The notes under the pieces were generated by a model. That model was not told the origin of the DNA and searched no databases. It saw only the letters and a program-made list of their open reading frames with translations. From Paracyclopina nana (Eukaryota > Arthropoda > Copepoda > Cyclopoida > Cyclopettidae), in NCBI GenBank assembly GCA_019096065.1, contig JAGUCH010000004.1, positions 1,116,001 through 1,180,000 on the forward strand: a stretch of DNA of 64,000 bases, given 5' to 3'. Below are positions 8,691 through 19,967 of the stretch, piece by piece. Each line of letters begins with the position of its first letter. Positions within the stretch are counted from its first letter, which is position 1. The position numbers and the translations under genes are program-made.

Positions 8691-11418
8691 TCAAATCAGC
8701 GAAACCCCCGTTGAAAAGATTGAAGAGGGAATGATGTCGGGCTTGTATTCAACAATCATTTGAGACATGGCAATGCTCAACTTTGGCCTCTCCTGGCAAA
8801 CCAAAGCCCAAGATTGGGCCAACTTGGTGCTTTTTGTGCCCAACTTGAAAAGGCTGGACCATGCTGCACTCATCAAACGCAAGCTGTTGACTTGGTGACC
8901 AACGATGGCTAGCCTGATTACTTCATAATCATTGGAAAAGCCAAACAAAGCCAAATGGTTTTCGCACATCCGGAACAGTCTGTCAACCATGTACTTGTCC
9001 GCAAGCGAGAGCAGATCGGCATTCACGTCCTTAGGGCTGACAGTCTCTGTGTAGAGGAACCGGAGGAAAGCCTCCACAGTGTTGCTGTCAAAATCGTTGA
9101 TGACAAGCTCATTTGAGTCATGCTCCTTGGTGCCTTCAGTGCTGAACATTTGGCTCAAGCACTCGCTCCACAAGGACAAGACAAATTTGTGAACGTGAAA
9201 TGTCTGATCTTGGCAAGTGACCTTAAAGTCGCTGGTGGTCTGGTCATTGAACAGCTTGCAGATCTTCATCCTCATGTCAGCTTTTGGATTCTCCTGGTCA
9301 ATTTTCGTAATTTCAAACGTGAAACTAACCAGCGGCAATTGTTTCACCTTATCAAGGGACTCTTGAGAAAGTGTTTGCTTGTTGATACTTTTCAAAGTGA
9401 TTGAGCCTCCTGATGCTAATACTGATGACTTTTTTTGTAAGTAGAAGTTGGGAGGGAATGCAACAACCGTGACTTTGTTGTCCATGTGCACGGCGAAGTT
9501 GTTCAAGTTGAAAATCTGGGCTGTGCAACTTCCTCCGGAATTTGAAGAAGCACTGGAAAAAATGAACATTCAAATTATGTGAGGGCAAACGTGGTTAAGG
9601 ACCTTTCCATGTGCTCACTTATGGTTTTGAGGTACAAAAAAATGTACCACACAAAACCGTTTTTGCTAGACCCAAGATGATCTATAATAGACCGTTTTCA
9701 TTGTTTATTAACGTTTTGCTGGCCTTTTGAGCATGTACTAAATACTGCCCACAATCGCGCACAAACGCGCACGAACGCGCACTATCGCACACAAACGCGC
9801 ACAAACGCGCAAATACCAAAAGTGCCCACAAATGATAACTATGCCCAGAAATGATAACTAACTCATATTCACTAAAAAATTAGTCACTTGATCTCTTCTG
9901 AGACCTGACTCAACATTCTTGACCCAATGGAGAGCTCTGCTGAGAATTTGAGGCACCTGAGTCAACCCCAACCTGTAGATTTTTTAGTGAGGTTCAACAA
10001 AATCGTTTTTTTGGCTGCCCTAAAACGTCCACAGTTGTACTTTTTTCTAGCTAGGAGCAGACTCAGCATTCTTGACCCTTTGTTGACCTCTGCTGAGAAT
10101 TTGAGGCAGCTGAGTCAATTTTAGGGGCAAATTTCAGGAGTATCAACAATTTGCTAACTGCTGCCCATATACTGTAAGTTAACCAGCATAAACAAGAAAA
10201 GGAAAAATGAGTAATTTACTCTCTTCTGTGAGTTGACTCAGCATTCTTGACCCAATGGTGAGCTCTGCTGAGTCAACCCCATCCTGTAGATTGAGTGAGG
10301 ATCTACAAAATTCGTTTTTTGGCTGCCCTGAAACGTCCACAGTACACAGCGGGTCAAAAAGCCATTTTCACGCGCATGAATAGTATTTTTTTCGTTGTGG
10401 CTGTTTACTTTTTTGTAATTTTTTGTTCTATCAAAAACCGTGTTTCAGTTATGTTTTTGGTACAAGCACATGGATAGGTCCTAGGTGAAGCAAATGAGGA
10501 TGGTCTTGACGGACTCCTACCCTTGGATCGACAACGGATCGTCCATGGATAGACTACGACGAACCGGCCTTGCATCGACAAAACGGATCATCCTTGGACC
10601 GACTGTCAGAACACACAGTCCTTGGATAGACCAGGACTGACATGTATTTGGTTAGACAAGAAAAACGAAATGTACTTGGATAGACAAGACAAATTGTCCT
10701 TGGATCTACTATGAGAACATACAGTCCTTGGATCGAATAACAGATCGTCCTTGGATAGACGAAAGACGGACAGTACTTGCATTGACATGACTAATCAGCC
10801 TTGGATCGACTGGGAAAACAGTCTGTTCTGCCAGTCTATCCAAGGACAGTCTGTTTTAGTCGATCCAGGGACAGTTTGTTTCTGCATTCTAACAATGTAC
10901 AGTATGTTTTAGCTGTTGATAAAAGTACGATACGTTTTTCGATGCAGGGACAGTCAGTTTTGTCAGTCTATCCTACCACAGTTTGTTCTAGTCGACCTAG
11001 GTCCTGCTCAGTCATAGTAGTCGATCCAAGGACTATCCGTCTCGTCGATCCAGGGACTATGAGTTCTGTCTATCTATCCAAGGACGATCTGTTGCAGTCT
11101 ATCCAGGGACAGTATGTCCTAGTCGATCCAAGTACGGCCGCCCATCTCGACTTACCTAGGACTCAAGTCAGGCCGGGTAATGAAGGTGTCTTTGCAGTAT
11201 CCTTCTTGTCTGTTAGGGAATTGTGGAGTTCCATGAAAATTGTGGGCCTCAACTTCAACTCTGAATTTCATAATGGTGCCATTTTCTGCCACAATTCCTA
11301 ACGACTTTGAGATGAAGAGTTCCTTTATGGGTTCCTTGTCACTATTGAAAAACCGTATTTCCCCTTTGGCTACATCATTGGCCTTTGGAATTTCTTCTTG
11401 ATTTCCATTGCCAGCCAT
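8691..11418 (-). CDS. BTB/POZ domain protein, two exons
   Basis: Predicted exons 11,418-11,156 and 9,552-8,691. The donor CCTAG|GTAAGT and acceptor TTTTCCAG|TGC join in phase 2 to give a 374-aa protein. Residues ~195-288 form a BTB fold (SDFKVTCQDQTFHVHKFVLS, AFLRFLYTETVSPKDVNADL, LADKYMVDRLFRMCENHL), followed by a short BACK-like helical tail. The ~190 residues before it have no clear motif, though MATH-type domains occupy this place in SPOP-like proteins. Family knowledge: such proteins often serve as Cullin-3 substrate adaptors; that role here is inference. The 1.6-kb intron is packed with repeats, including foldback element FB2, whose right end coincides with the splice donor. Two C-terminal fragments lie downstream. 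No transcript evidence is available, so exon 1 is less certain than exon 2. Confidence 0.75.
9755..9815. repeat. CGCACAAA-type microsatellite
   Basis: About seven imperfect units of an eight-base CGCACAAA/CGCACGAA repeat inside the BTB gene intron. Confidence 0.75.
9890..10350. repeat. Three degenerate copies of a ~150-bp repeat in the BTB intron
   Basis: Blocks near 9,897, 10,065 and 10,215 share CTGACTCAACATTCTTGACC-like text, then GAGAGCTCTGCTGAG and TTGGCTGCCCT..AACGTCC. They are direct repeats with no coding signal. Confidence 0.65.
10478..11162. mobile_element. Foldback-type inverted minisatellite element inside the BTB intron (FB2)
   Basis: Units of about 40 bp with core TCCTTGGATCGAC run on the plus strand over about 10,500-10,810. 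Their reverse complement (GTCGATCCAAGGA) runs over about 10,815-11,135. The outer ends GTCCTAGGTGAAG (10,478) and its inverted partner CTTACCTAGGAC (11,151-11,162) are imperfect inverted repeats. There is no coding capacity. The right end contains the CCTAG|GTAAGT donor used by BTB exon 1. The design parallels FB1 and FB3 with unrelated sequence. Confidence 0.6.
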
Positions 11419-11661
11419 CTTGAATTTAAATTTTCTCGCAGGTGCGATGCTGTTGGTTGGCATGCCATACAAAAAAGAAAGATAAGGTAGGGCGTTGTAG
11501 CACATGCGACGCTTGTACACAGGTAGCAGGTTTCAAGGTCTTGCTCACTAAATTGTCTCGCCGTAACATGTGCAGCACGCCATGAGAAGAGTTGAGCTCT
11601 ATATTTTGATGAGTACTGAGTAGTGAGTAGATCGTTCTCAAAACTAGGCCGGTTCTAGATA

Positions 11662-11823
11662 TTCCTCCGCGACTTCGTTTTACTACGTAATAGGGTGAAC
11701 CGTAGAGAAAATCTCATTTTGTTCAATTCACTACATAGAAATCCCCATGAACTGAACAAAATGGGGTCAGCTGATGCCTCTACGCGTTACCCTATAACGT
11801 AGTAAAACGAAGTCGCGGAGGAA
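11662..11823. mobile_element. MITE with ~30-bp terminal inverted repeats and TA flanks (Tc1/mariner-like)
   Basis: The ends TTCCTCCGCGACTTCGTTTT are perfect inverted repeats extending to about 30 bp (ACTACGT..ATAGGGT), with TA directly on both sides (11,660-61 and 11,824-25). The 162-bp length, absent coding capacity and TA target fit a Tc1/mariner-derived MITE. It lies about 240 bp upstream of the BTB gene start. Confidence 0.75.
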
Positions 11824-11873
11824 TATCAAGAACACTACTCAAAACTCAGTTCCAAAAAACAGCCTTAAGGTGG

Positions 11874-12364
11874 TAGTGATGGAACGAGTTTGAGCTTGGC
11901 TTGAAAGCTTGAAACTAAAACCCAGCTTGAGCTACATAAGCTAAAAGCTTGGGATCGCTCGAACCAAATTTTGAAAAGCTTGAAAAAGCTTGAAGGCCAA
12001 AAAATGCAAAGCTTGAAAAAGCTTGACACCAAAAAATTTCAAGACTTAATCCATTTTTAATCAAAAGAAAAAAGGGCTGATTTTAAAATTAACAAATACT
12101 TAGGGAAACCAGTACTTAATCAAAGTTAAAGCTATTTCTGTCATTTTTTACATTTTTTTTTACATTTTTTGGGTAATTTTGTCAAATCTGGTGACTAATC
12201 CCCATTTTTTATCTTAAAGCACTAAAAAAGTGAAAGCTTGAAATGTGAAATTTTGAGCTTGAAAAAGCTTGATAATTATTTACAAAAGCTTGGGATCGCT
12301 CTAACACATTTCTAAAAGCTTGAAGCTTGATCAAGCTGAAAATTTCCGGCTCGTTCCATCACTA
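11874..12364. mobile_element. Non-autonomous hAT-like element with exact 8-bp target duplication
   Basis: The terminal inverted repeat TAGTGATGGAACGAG is perfect at both ends. The flanks TAAGGTGG at 11,866-11,873 and 12,365-12,372 are identical. The 491-bp interior is filled with AAGCTTGA-type repeats (AAAAGCTTGAAAAAGCTTGA) and has no transposase. The 8-bp duplication and T/CAGTGATGG-type ends are typical of hAT elements. Confidence 0.85.
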
Positions 12365-12372
12365 TAAGGTGG

Positions 12373-13849
12373 CCGGCCGGCTTGACACCTGCCCAATTTT
12401 GTTCTACCGTTTATTATATAATGTTATGCCATTTTTTATTTGGTATTTTGTAATTGTACCGAATAACCATGAACCCCTCAAAATTTCGTTCCGATCGGAG
12501 CTGTAGTTTAAGGCTTTAAGCTGTACCTTAGTAATTTTTTTCTAAAAAATATTCAGCTGATGTTGAGAACGAGATACTCTCATCTAAATTCAGTGCTCTA
12601 GAAAAGAGTAACCAGATGTACACGTCCACATTGTGGACAGATGGGGGCGAACGAGTTGAATAAATGAAAAAAATGGAATCAAGAAATATGCATTTAACAA
12701 AGAAAAGCAGATGAAGTAAAAATAGGAACCCCAAATCAAGCTAGTTCACTGGATGGAAACTTGATTGCGGAAGCAACAGTTTCATCCAGAAGATGTACGT
12801 TTTAATTATTTGCAGAACATACATGTATTTTCAATACAGCCTATAATTAAAACTGGTTGTATGAAAATGTCAGAAAATAGTAGACTGTATGATTAGTCAC
12901 TGAAAACTAGTTGGTAGAGTGGTTGGAGAAAAAAGGTCTGAATATGTGGCCAGAAAAGGGATACGTAAAATGGTCTGAAAAGAGGTGACAAATTTGCTTA
13001 AAAGTGTCCAAAACAAGTGAAAAGAGAAAGTAGTTAGCTTAAATTGGTCTGAAAAAGTGGTCACAAAATGTGTTCAGAAAAATGATAAGAAAAAGTTCAT
13101 GAAAAGGTGTCAGGGCCACTGCGAGTGCTATGGGCTTTATTTCAATGCATGCTCTTCTTTTCAAGCATCCTATTTGCTCTCAACTGCTTTAGCCTTAAAA
13201 ATTCCATCAGTGGATATTCGAGGTAGATATGAAATCCACATTGTGGACTGATTGGGGGCGAACGCACTTGGCAAATTAAAAATTAAAATAAGAAGCAATA
13301 AGTTGTCATTTTAAGTATTGACAGCTTTCATAGAAACCCGAAATCAAGCTTAGTTTGATGGCAAAATTTGAAAGTGAAAAAAGTGGTCAGAGAAAATGAA
13401 AAAAGTGGTCAGGAAAGTGGTCCGAAAAAGTGTGAGAGAAAGTGATCAGAAAAGTGTCACAGAAAGTGGTCGAAAAAGTGTTCAGAAAAAGTGGTATGAA
13501 AAGTTGTCGAAAAAGTGGTCTCAAAAGTGGTCAGAATAAGTGGTCAGAATAAGTGGTCAGAAAAAGTGGTCAGAAAAAGTGGCCAGAAAAAGTGGTCAGA
13601 AAAAGTGGTCAGAAAAAGTGGTCAGAAAAAGTGGTCAGAAAAAGTGGTCAGAAAAAGTGGCCAGAAAAATTGGTCTGAAAAGTGGTCTGAAAAGTGATCA
13701 GAAAAAGGTGTAAGCACTACTTTTTGTACTGTAGGCTAGTTTAACTTCCATTTATGCTCTTCTTTTTAGGCGTCCTACTTCCTCTTAACTGCTCAAGCCT
13801 TAAAAATTCTATCTGTGCGCTGTGGTTATTCGTAAAAATTCGTTTTTAA
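12373..13849. repeat. Decayed repeats and a GTGGTCAGAAAAA minisatellite
   Basis: Two divergent direct copies of a block beginning CCACATTGTGGAC (12,625 and 13,237) and of a block with GCTCTTCTTTT (13,150 and 13,757) indicate an old ~600-bp tandem duplication. From about 13,370 to 13,715 a 13-bp unit AGTGGTCAGAAAA repeats more than 20 times. No gene is seen. Confidence 0.7.
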
Positions 13850-13984
13850 ATAAAAAAGGCTGCGTCTGCAGAGCCAGCTTACAAATGCAATGAAACTAGC
13901 CGTTCTCTATGCAATGATTCACGGTTAATCTTATCAAATAAGGCACGAAGTCACATTACTCCACTGCTCAAGAACTGCAAACCG

Positions 13985-16285
13985 TGTTCTCTGTTTTGAA
14001 TCACGGTTGGGCTTGTCAGGGACTTTTCATTTTTTCCGAGGTCAAGTCAACCGGGGTTTGCTGAGCGATTCGAGGCCAAGAAAAAACTTTGCCTCACCCC
14101 CAAGTACCGGACTCCCATATTTTTTATCTGTCTTTCCTTTTGGGTGGGATCATTGGGATCATTTGGGATCAAAATGGGAACAAGAATTGCAAACTGTGTT
14201 CTCCGCTTTGAATCACGGTTGGCATTATCTGGGACTTTTCATTTTTTCTGAGGTCAAGTCAACTGGGGTTTGCTGAGCAATTCGCAGCCAAAAAAAACTT
14301 TGCCTCACCCCCAAGTACCGGACTCCCATATTTTTTATCTGTCTTTCCTTTTGGGTGGGATCAGTGGGATCATTTGGGATCAAAATGGGAACAAGAACTG
14401 CAAACCGTGTTCTCCGCTTTGAATCACGGTTGGGATTGTAAGGGACTTTTCATTTTTTCCGAGGTCAAGTCAACCGGGGTTTGCTGAGCAATTCGAGGCC
14501 AAGAAAAAACTTCGCTTCATGCCCAAGAACCGGACTCCCCTATTTTTTATCTGTCTTTCTTTTTGGGTGGGATCATTGGGATCATTTGGGATCAAAATAT
14601 GTTCAAGAACTGCAAACCGTGTTCTCCGCTTTGAATCGCGGTTTGGCTTGTCAGGGAAATTTCGTTTTTTCCGGGGTCAAGTGAACCGGGGTTTGCTGAG
14701 CCATTTGCGGCCAAAAAAATTTGCCTCATGCCAAAGTACCTGACTCAGATATTTTTATCTGTCTTTCTTTTTGGGTGGGATCATTGGGATCATTTGGGAT
14801 CAAATGTGTACTAGAACTGCAAACCGTGTTCTCCGCTTTGAATCGCGGTTGGGCTTGTCAGGGAAATTTCGTTTTTACAGAGGTCAAGTGAACCGGGGTT
14901 TGCTGAGCAATTGGCGGCCAAAAAAAAATTTGCCTCATGCCAAAGTACCTGACTCTGATATTTTTTATCTGTCTTTCTTTTTGGGTGGGATTAGTGGGAT
15001 CATTTGGGATCAAAATATGTTCAAGAACTGCAAACCGTGTTCTCCGCTTTGAATCGCGGTTTGGCTTGCCAGGGAAATTTCGTTTTTTTTTTAGGTCAAG
15101 TGAACCGGGGTTTGCTGAGCCATTTGCGGCCAAAAAAATTTGCCTCATGCCAAAGTACCTGACTCTGATATTTTTTATCTGTCTTTCTTTTGGGGTGGGA
15201 TCATTGGGATCATTTGGGATCAAATGTGTACTAGAACTGCAAACCGTGTTCTCCGCTTTGAATCGCGGTTGGGCTTGTCAGGGAAATTTCGTTTTTACCG
15301 AGGTCAAGTGAACCGGAGTTTGCTGAGCCATTTGCGGCCAAAACAAAAATTTACCTCATGCCAAAGTACCTGACTCTGATATTTTTTATCTGTCTTTCTT
15401 TTTGGGTGGGATCATTGGGATCATTTGGGATCAAAATATGTTCAAGAACTGCAAACCGTGTTCTCCGCTTTGAATCGCAGTTGGGCTTGTCAGGGAAATT
15501 TCGTTTTTACCGAGGTCAAGTGAACCGGGGTTTGCTGAGCCATTTGCGGCCAAAAAAAAATTTGCCTCATGCCAAAGTACCTGACTCTGATATTTTTTAT
15601 CTGTCTTTCTTTTTGGGTGGGATCATTGGGATCATTTGGGATCAAAATATGTTCAAGAACTGCAAACCGTGTTCTCCGCTTTGAATCGCGGTTTGGCTTG
15701 TCAGGGAAATTTCGTTTTTTCCGAGGTCAAGTGAACCGGGGTTTGCTGAGCAATTGGCGGCCAAACTAAAATTTGCCTCATGCCAAAGTACCTGACTCTG
15801 ATATTTTTTATCTGTCTTTCTTTTTGGGTGGGATCATTGGGATCATTTGGGATCAAATGTGTACTAGAACTGCAAACCGTGTTCTCCGCTTTGAATCGCG
15901 GTTTGGCTTGTCAGGGAAATTTCGTTTTTTCCGAGGTCAAGTGAACCGGGGTTTGCTGAGCCATTTGCGGCCAAAAAAAAATTTGCCTCATGCCAAAGTA
16001 CCTGACTCTGATATTTTTTATCTGTCTTTCTTTTTGGGTGGGATCATTGGGATCATTTGGGATCAAAATATGTTCAAGAACTGCAAACTGTGTTCTCCGC
16101 TTTGAATCGCGGTTTGGCTTGTCAGGGAAATTTTGTTTTTTCCGAGGTCAAGTGAACCGGGGTTTGCTGAGCCATTTGCGGCCAAAAAAATTTGCCTCAT
16201 GCCAAAGTACCTGACTCAGATATTTTTATCTGTCTTTCTTTTTGGGTGGGATCATTGGGATCATTTGGGATCAAATGTGCTCAAG
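13985..16285 (+). repeat. Satellite array, ~210-bp unit, about 11 copies (left arm of FB3)
   Basis: The word GTGTTCTCCGCTTTGAAT recurs every 209-212 bp, with TGATATTTTTTATCTGTC and GGTCAAGTGAACCGGGG in fixed positions. Because the unit length is close to a multiple of three, long apparent reading frames appear; they are periodicity artefacts. The copies are highly alike toward the centre, suggesting recent homogenisation. Confidence 0.9.
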
Positions 16286-17355
16286 AACTGCTCGCGTAAC
16301 GTGTATTATTGCCAGAGCAAAATTCACCTAGTTTTGACAAGTCTAGTCTCCTAGTGCAAAAAGTAACTGAAACTAGCATATTTTTCGGCAACTTTTTGAG
16401 CTCGGAATGAAACTCGCGTAACATAGCAGTTAAGCAAAAATTGTGCATCGCGCGGTACTTCCTCTTAATTGCTAATAAAAAACGAAATTCTTGACCAAGT
16501 CAAATTTGAGTCAAAATGTCAATAGCAGGCGATAGTTTGAGTCAACTAGACTCAAAATATGAGACAAAGTCAAACTTTTGACTCATTTTAAATTCGCAAG
16601 AGAGAAAACTTGCGCATCGCGCGGTACTTCTACTTAATAGCAAATATAACACGAAATTCTTGACCAAGTTAATGTTGCGTCAGCATGTCACTTGAAGGCG
16701 ATAGTTTGAGTCAACTTGACTCAAAATATGAGGCAAAGTCAAACTTTTTGACTCATTTTAAATTCGCCAGAGAGAAAACTTGCGCATCGAGCGGTACTTC
16801 TACTTAATTGCTAATAAAACACTAAATTCTTGACCAAGTCAATTTTGAGTCAAAATATCAGTTGCAGGCGATAGTTTGAGTCAACTTGACTCAAAATATG
16901 AGACAAAGTCAAACTTTTGACTTATTTTGAATTCGCAAGAGAGAAAGCTTGCGCATCGCACGGTACTTCTACTTAACTGCCAATAAAACACGAAATTCTT
17001 GACAAAGTCAATTTTGAGTCAAAATATCAGTTGCAGGCGATAGTTTGAGTCAACTTTACTCAAAATATGAGACTAAGCTAAACTTTTGACTCATTTTAAA
17101 TTCGCAAGAGAGAAAACTTGCGCATCATACAATGTACTTAACTGCATGCTTATGTAGCACAGTAATAAAGCTGAAAATGCATTTTTGACATGCGCAATTA
17201 AGGCCCTGTTCACATGCGAAAATATCAACAAAATAATGCGCGATATTTTGCTTATATTTGCAAATATCTGGTATTTGTAAAAAGATTTTTTTAGATTTTG
17301 ACAAAAGAATCGCTCTATTGCATATTGGTACCAAAAGCCATCCTGTCAGGTGCTT
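16286..17355. repeat. Central segment of FB3 with ~170-bp direct repeats
   Basis: Five starts of a ~167-170-bp unit (TTGCGCATCGCGCGGTACTT at about 16,440, 16,611, 16,781, 16,945 and a degenerate copy at 17,115). Each contains GATAGTTTGAGTCAACTTGA. About 230 bp of unique AT-rich sequence follows before the right arm. No coding sequence is seen. Confidence 0.8.
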
Positions 17356-19021
17356 AAGCAATTTTTTTTTGGCCGCCAATTGCTCAGCAAACCCCGGTTC
17401 ACTTGACCTCGGTAAAAACGAAATTTCCCTGACAAGCCCAACTGAGATTCAAAGCGGAGAACACGGTTTGCAGTTCTAGTACACATTTGATCCCAAATGA
17501 TCCCAATGATCCCACCCAAAAAGAAAGACAGATAAAAAATATCAGAGTCAGGTACTTTGGCATGAGGCAAATTTTTTTTTGGCCGCCAATTGCTCAGCAA
17601 ACCCTGGTTCACTTGACCTCGGTAAAAACGAAATTTCCCTGACAAGCCTAACCGCGATTCAAAGCGGAGAACACGGTTTGCAGTTCTAGTACACATTTGA
17701 TCCCAAATGATCCCAATGATCCCACCCCAAAAGAAAGACAGATAAAAAATATCAGAGTCAGGTACTTTGGCATGAGGCAAATTTTTTTTTGGCCGCCAAT
17801 TGCTCAGCAAACCCCGGTTCACTTGACCTCGGTAAAAACGAAATTTCCCTGACAAGCCAAACCGCGATTCAAAGCGGAGAACACAGTTTGCAGTTCTAGT
17901 ACACATTTGATCCCAAATGATCCCAATGATCCCACCCAAAAAGAAAGACAGATAAAAAATATCAGAGCCAGGTACTTTGGCATGAGGCAAATTTTTTTGG
18001 CCGCAAATGGCTCAGCAAACCCCGGTTCACTTGACCTCGGTAAAAACGAAATTTCCCTGACAAGCCCAACCGTGATTCAAAGCGGAGAACACGGTTTGCA
18101 GTTTTAGTACACATTTGATCCCAAATGATCCCAATGATCCCACCCAAAAAGAAAGACAGATAAAAAATATCAGAGTCAGGTACTTTGGCATGAGGCAAAT
18201 TTTTTTTTGGCCGCCAATTGCTCAGCAAACCCCGGTTCACTTGACCTCGGTAAAAACGAAATTTCCCTGACAAGCCAAACCGCGATTCAAAGCGGAGAAC
18301 ACAGTTTGCAGTTCTAGTACACATTTGATCCCAAATGATCCCAATGATCCCACCCAAAAAGAAAGACAGATAAAAAATATCAGAGTCAGGTACTTTGGCA
18401 TGAGGCAAATTTTTTTTTGGCCGCCAATTGCTCAGCAAACCCCGGTTCACTTGACCTCGGTAAAAACGAAATTTCCCTGACAAGCCCAACCGTGATTCAA
18501 AGCGGAGAACACGGTTTGCAGTTCTAGAAAAAAGAAAGACAGATAAAAAATATCAGAGCCAGGTACTTTGGCATGAGGCAAATTTTTTTGGCCGCAAATG
18601 GCTCAGCAAACCCCGGTTCACTTGACCTCGGTAAAAACGAAATTTCCCTGACAAGCCCAACCGTGATTCAAAGCGGAGAACACGGTTTGCAGTTCTAGTA
18701 CACATTTGATCCCAAATGATCCCAATGATCCCACCCAAAAAGAAAGACAGATAAAAAATATAAGAGTCAGGTACTTTGGCATGAGGCAAATTTTTTTTTG
18801 GCCGCCAATTGCTCAGCAAACCCCGGTTCACTTGACCTCGGTAAAAACGAAATTTCCCTGACAAGCCCAACCGCGATTCAAAGCGGAGAACACAGTTTGC
18901 AGTTCTAGTACACATTTGATCCCAAATGATCCCAATGATCCCACCCAAAAAGAAAGACAGATAAAAAATATCAGAGTCAGGTACTTTGGCATGAGGCAAA
19001 TTTTTTTTTGGCCGCCAATTG
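17356..19021 (-). repeat. Satellite array, ~210-bp unit, inverted orientation (right arm of FB3, first part)
   Basis: About eight copies of the left-arm unit in reverse orientation (CAAAGCGGAGAACAC every ~210 bp; one unit shortened near 18,530). The array stops at 19,021 where the LTR element begins and continues at 46,645. Confidence 0.9.
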
Positions 19022-19946
19022 TGATGGGCAATAAGTACATCATGTCTCTGGTGCACGTTACGACCAGAATAGGACTTGATTGGACCCCTCCAGTGGAACC
19101 TGTGGAAACCGTGGAGCCCGTGGAGCCGCCAGAAGTCCGGAAGGTTGCCCATTCACCGCTACATCACCACCTCAAAATCACAAAACCTCCTTTCTTAAAA
19201 ACACCTTTTCATCTCCTCCAACTCTCTGATTGTTGCTGCTGCTGCTGCTACTACCTATGCATCGAGCCTCACCTATGGCAATTCACCTGACCTTGAGTGG
19301 AGAAGTTGCTAGCTATTGTGTGGAGGAGTTGCTAGCTGCCACATAGAGAGGACCTGCAGCTGCATGATAACGGAGAGAAGCAGATGGAAGCTGATGGAAC
19401 TTGCTGCGATGCATCAAGTGGAGAAGAAGGAGAAGACTCGGGGAGTTCGAGGGGGGACTTCAGAGAAACAAGACATGGACCAAGTGCACATGGCCCATTG
19501 AGTGAGCTCTGCCCTGCTATTGTCCCACCAAAGTTCTCCAAAGTGTGCTGAGGCATGAAGAAGATGGCCACAAGAATATTTACTGCAGTACTTATTTCTT
19601 TGTATTTGCTGCCATTAATTTGTGTGGTGTTAAAAGCCGAGTGAATAAGACAACCTTGATGGATTTTGTTCGACCATAACTTGTATAGAGGTTTCCTGGG
19701 CAGTTATGCACCCTAACCTGAGGCTGTTAAGGCCACTGAGGACTTGGATAGGAGGCCCAATCACAGGTCTACAGCACTGAAGCTTGCCATGTGATGTATC
19801 CCGCCAGAGTTGGAGCACCGAGGCTGCGGCTTTTGGTCCAAGGCGGGTAGACATCCGGCCAGCACCCGGAGGCTGCGAACGGTACCGCGACCATGAAGCC
19901 GATGCTAACCATCCTAGGCTTCAGAGGGTGTGACCATCGCACACCA
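19022..19946 (+). repeat. LTR A (5', 925 bp)
   Basis: It begins TGATGGGCAATAAG and ends TCGCACACCA. It is nearly identical to LTR C and immediately preceded by the ATTG target duplication within the satellite unit. Confidence 0.9.
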
Positions 19947-19949
19947 TTT

Positions 19950-19967
19950 TGGAGGCCCCGGAGGGAT
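19950..19967 (+). promoter_or_regulatory. Primer binding site, tRNA-Thr type
   Basis: TGGAGGCCCCGGAGGGAT starts 3 bp after LTR A. It matches 16 of 18 bases of the complement of an animal tRNA-Thr 3' end as I recall it (TGGAGGCCCCGCTGGGAT). The same site follows LTR B at 24,370-24,387. Confidence 0.6.

Noticed and set aside
13515-13697. Frame reading KVVRKSGQKKWSEK repeats
   Set aside because: Simple translation of the 13-bp AGTGGTCAGAAAA minisatellite.
14007-16354. Many overlapping frames with repeated motifs such as GGIIGIIWDQ and LRFESRLGLSGKF
   Set aside because: They are created by the ~210-bp satellite, whose length is near a multiple of three. The same words appear in all copies and in both arms, with no start, stop or splice context.
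16645-18850. B-box-like GGTTCACTTGACC words in the satellite, suggesting a tRNA-derived SINE
   Set aside because: No A box at proper spacing and no tRNA-like fold; a chance partial match.
17346-19152. Long minus-strand frames of up to 214 residues
   Set aside because: The same satellite in reverse orientation; periodicity artefact, not a repeat protein gene.
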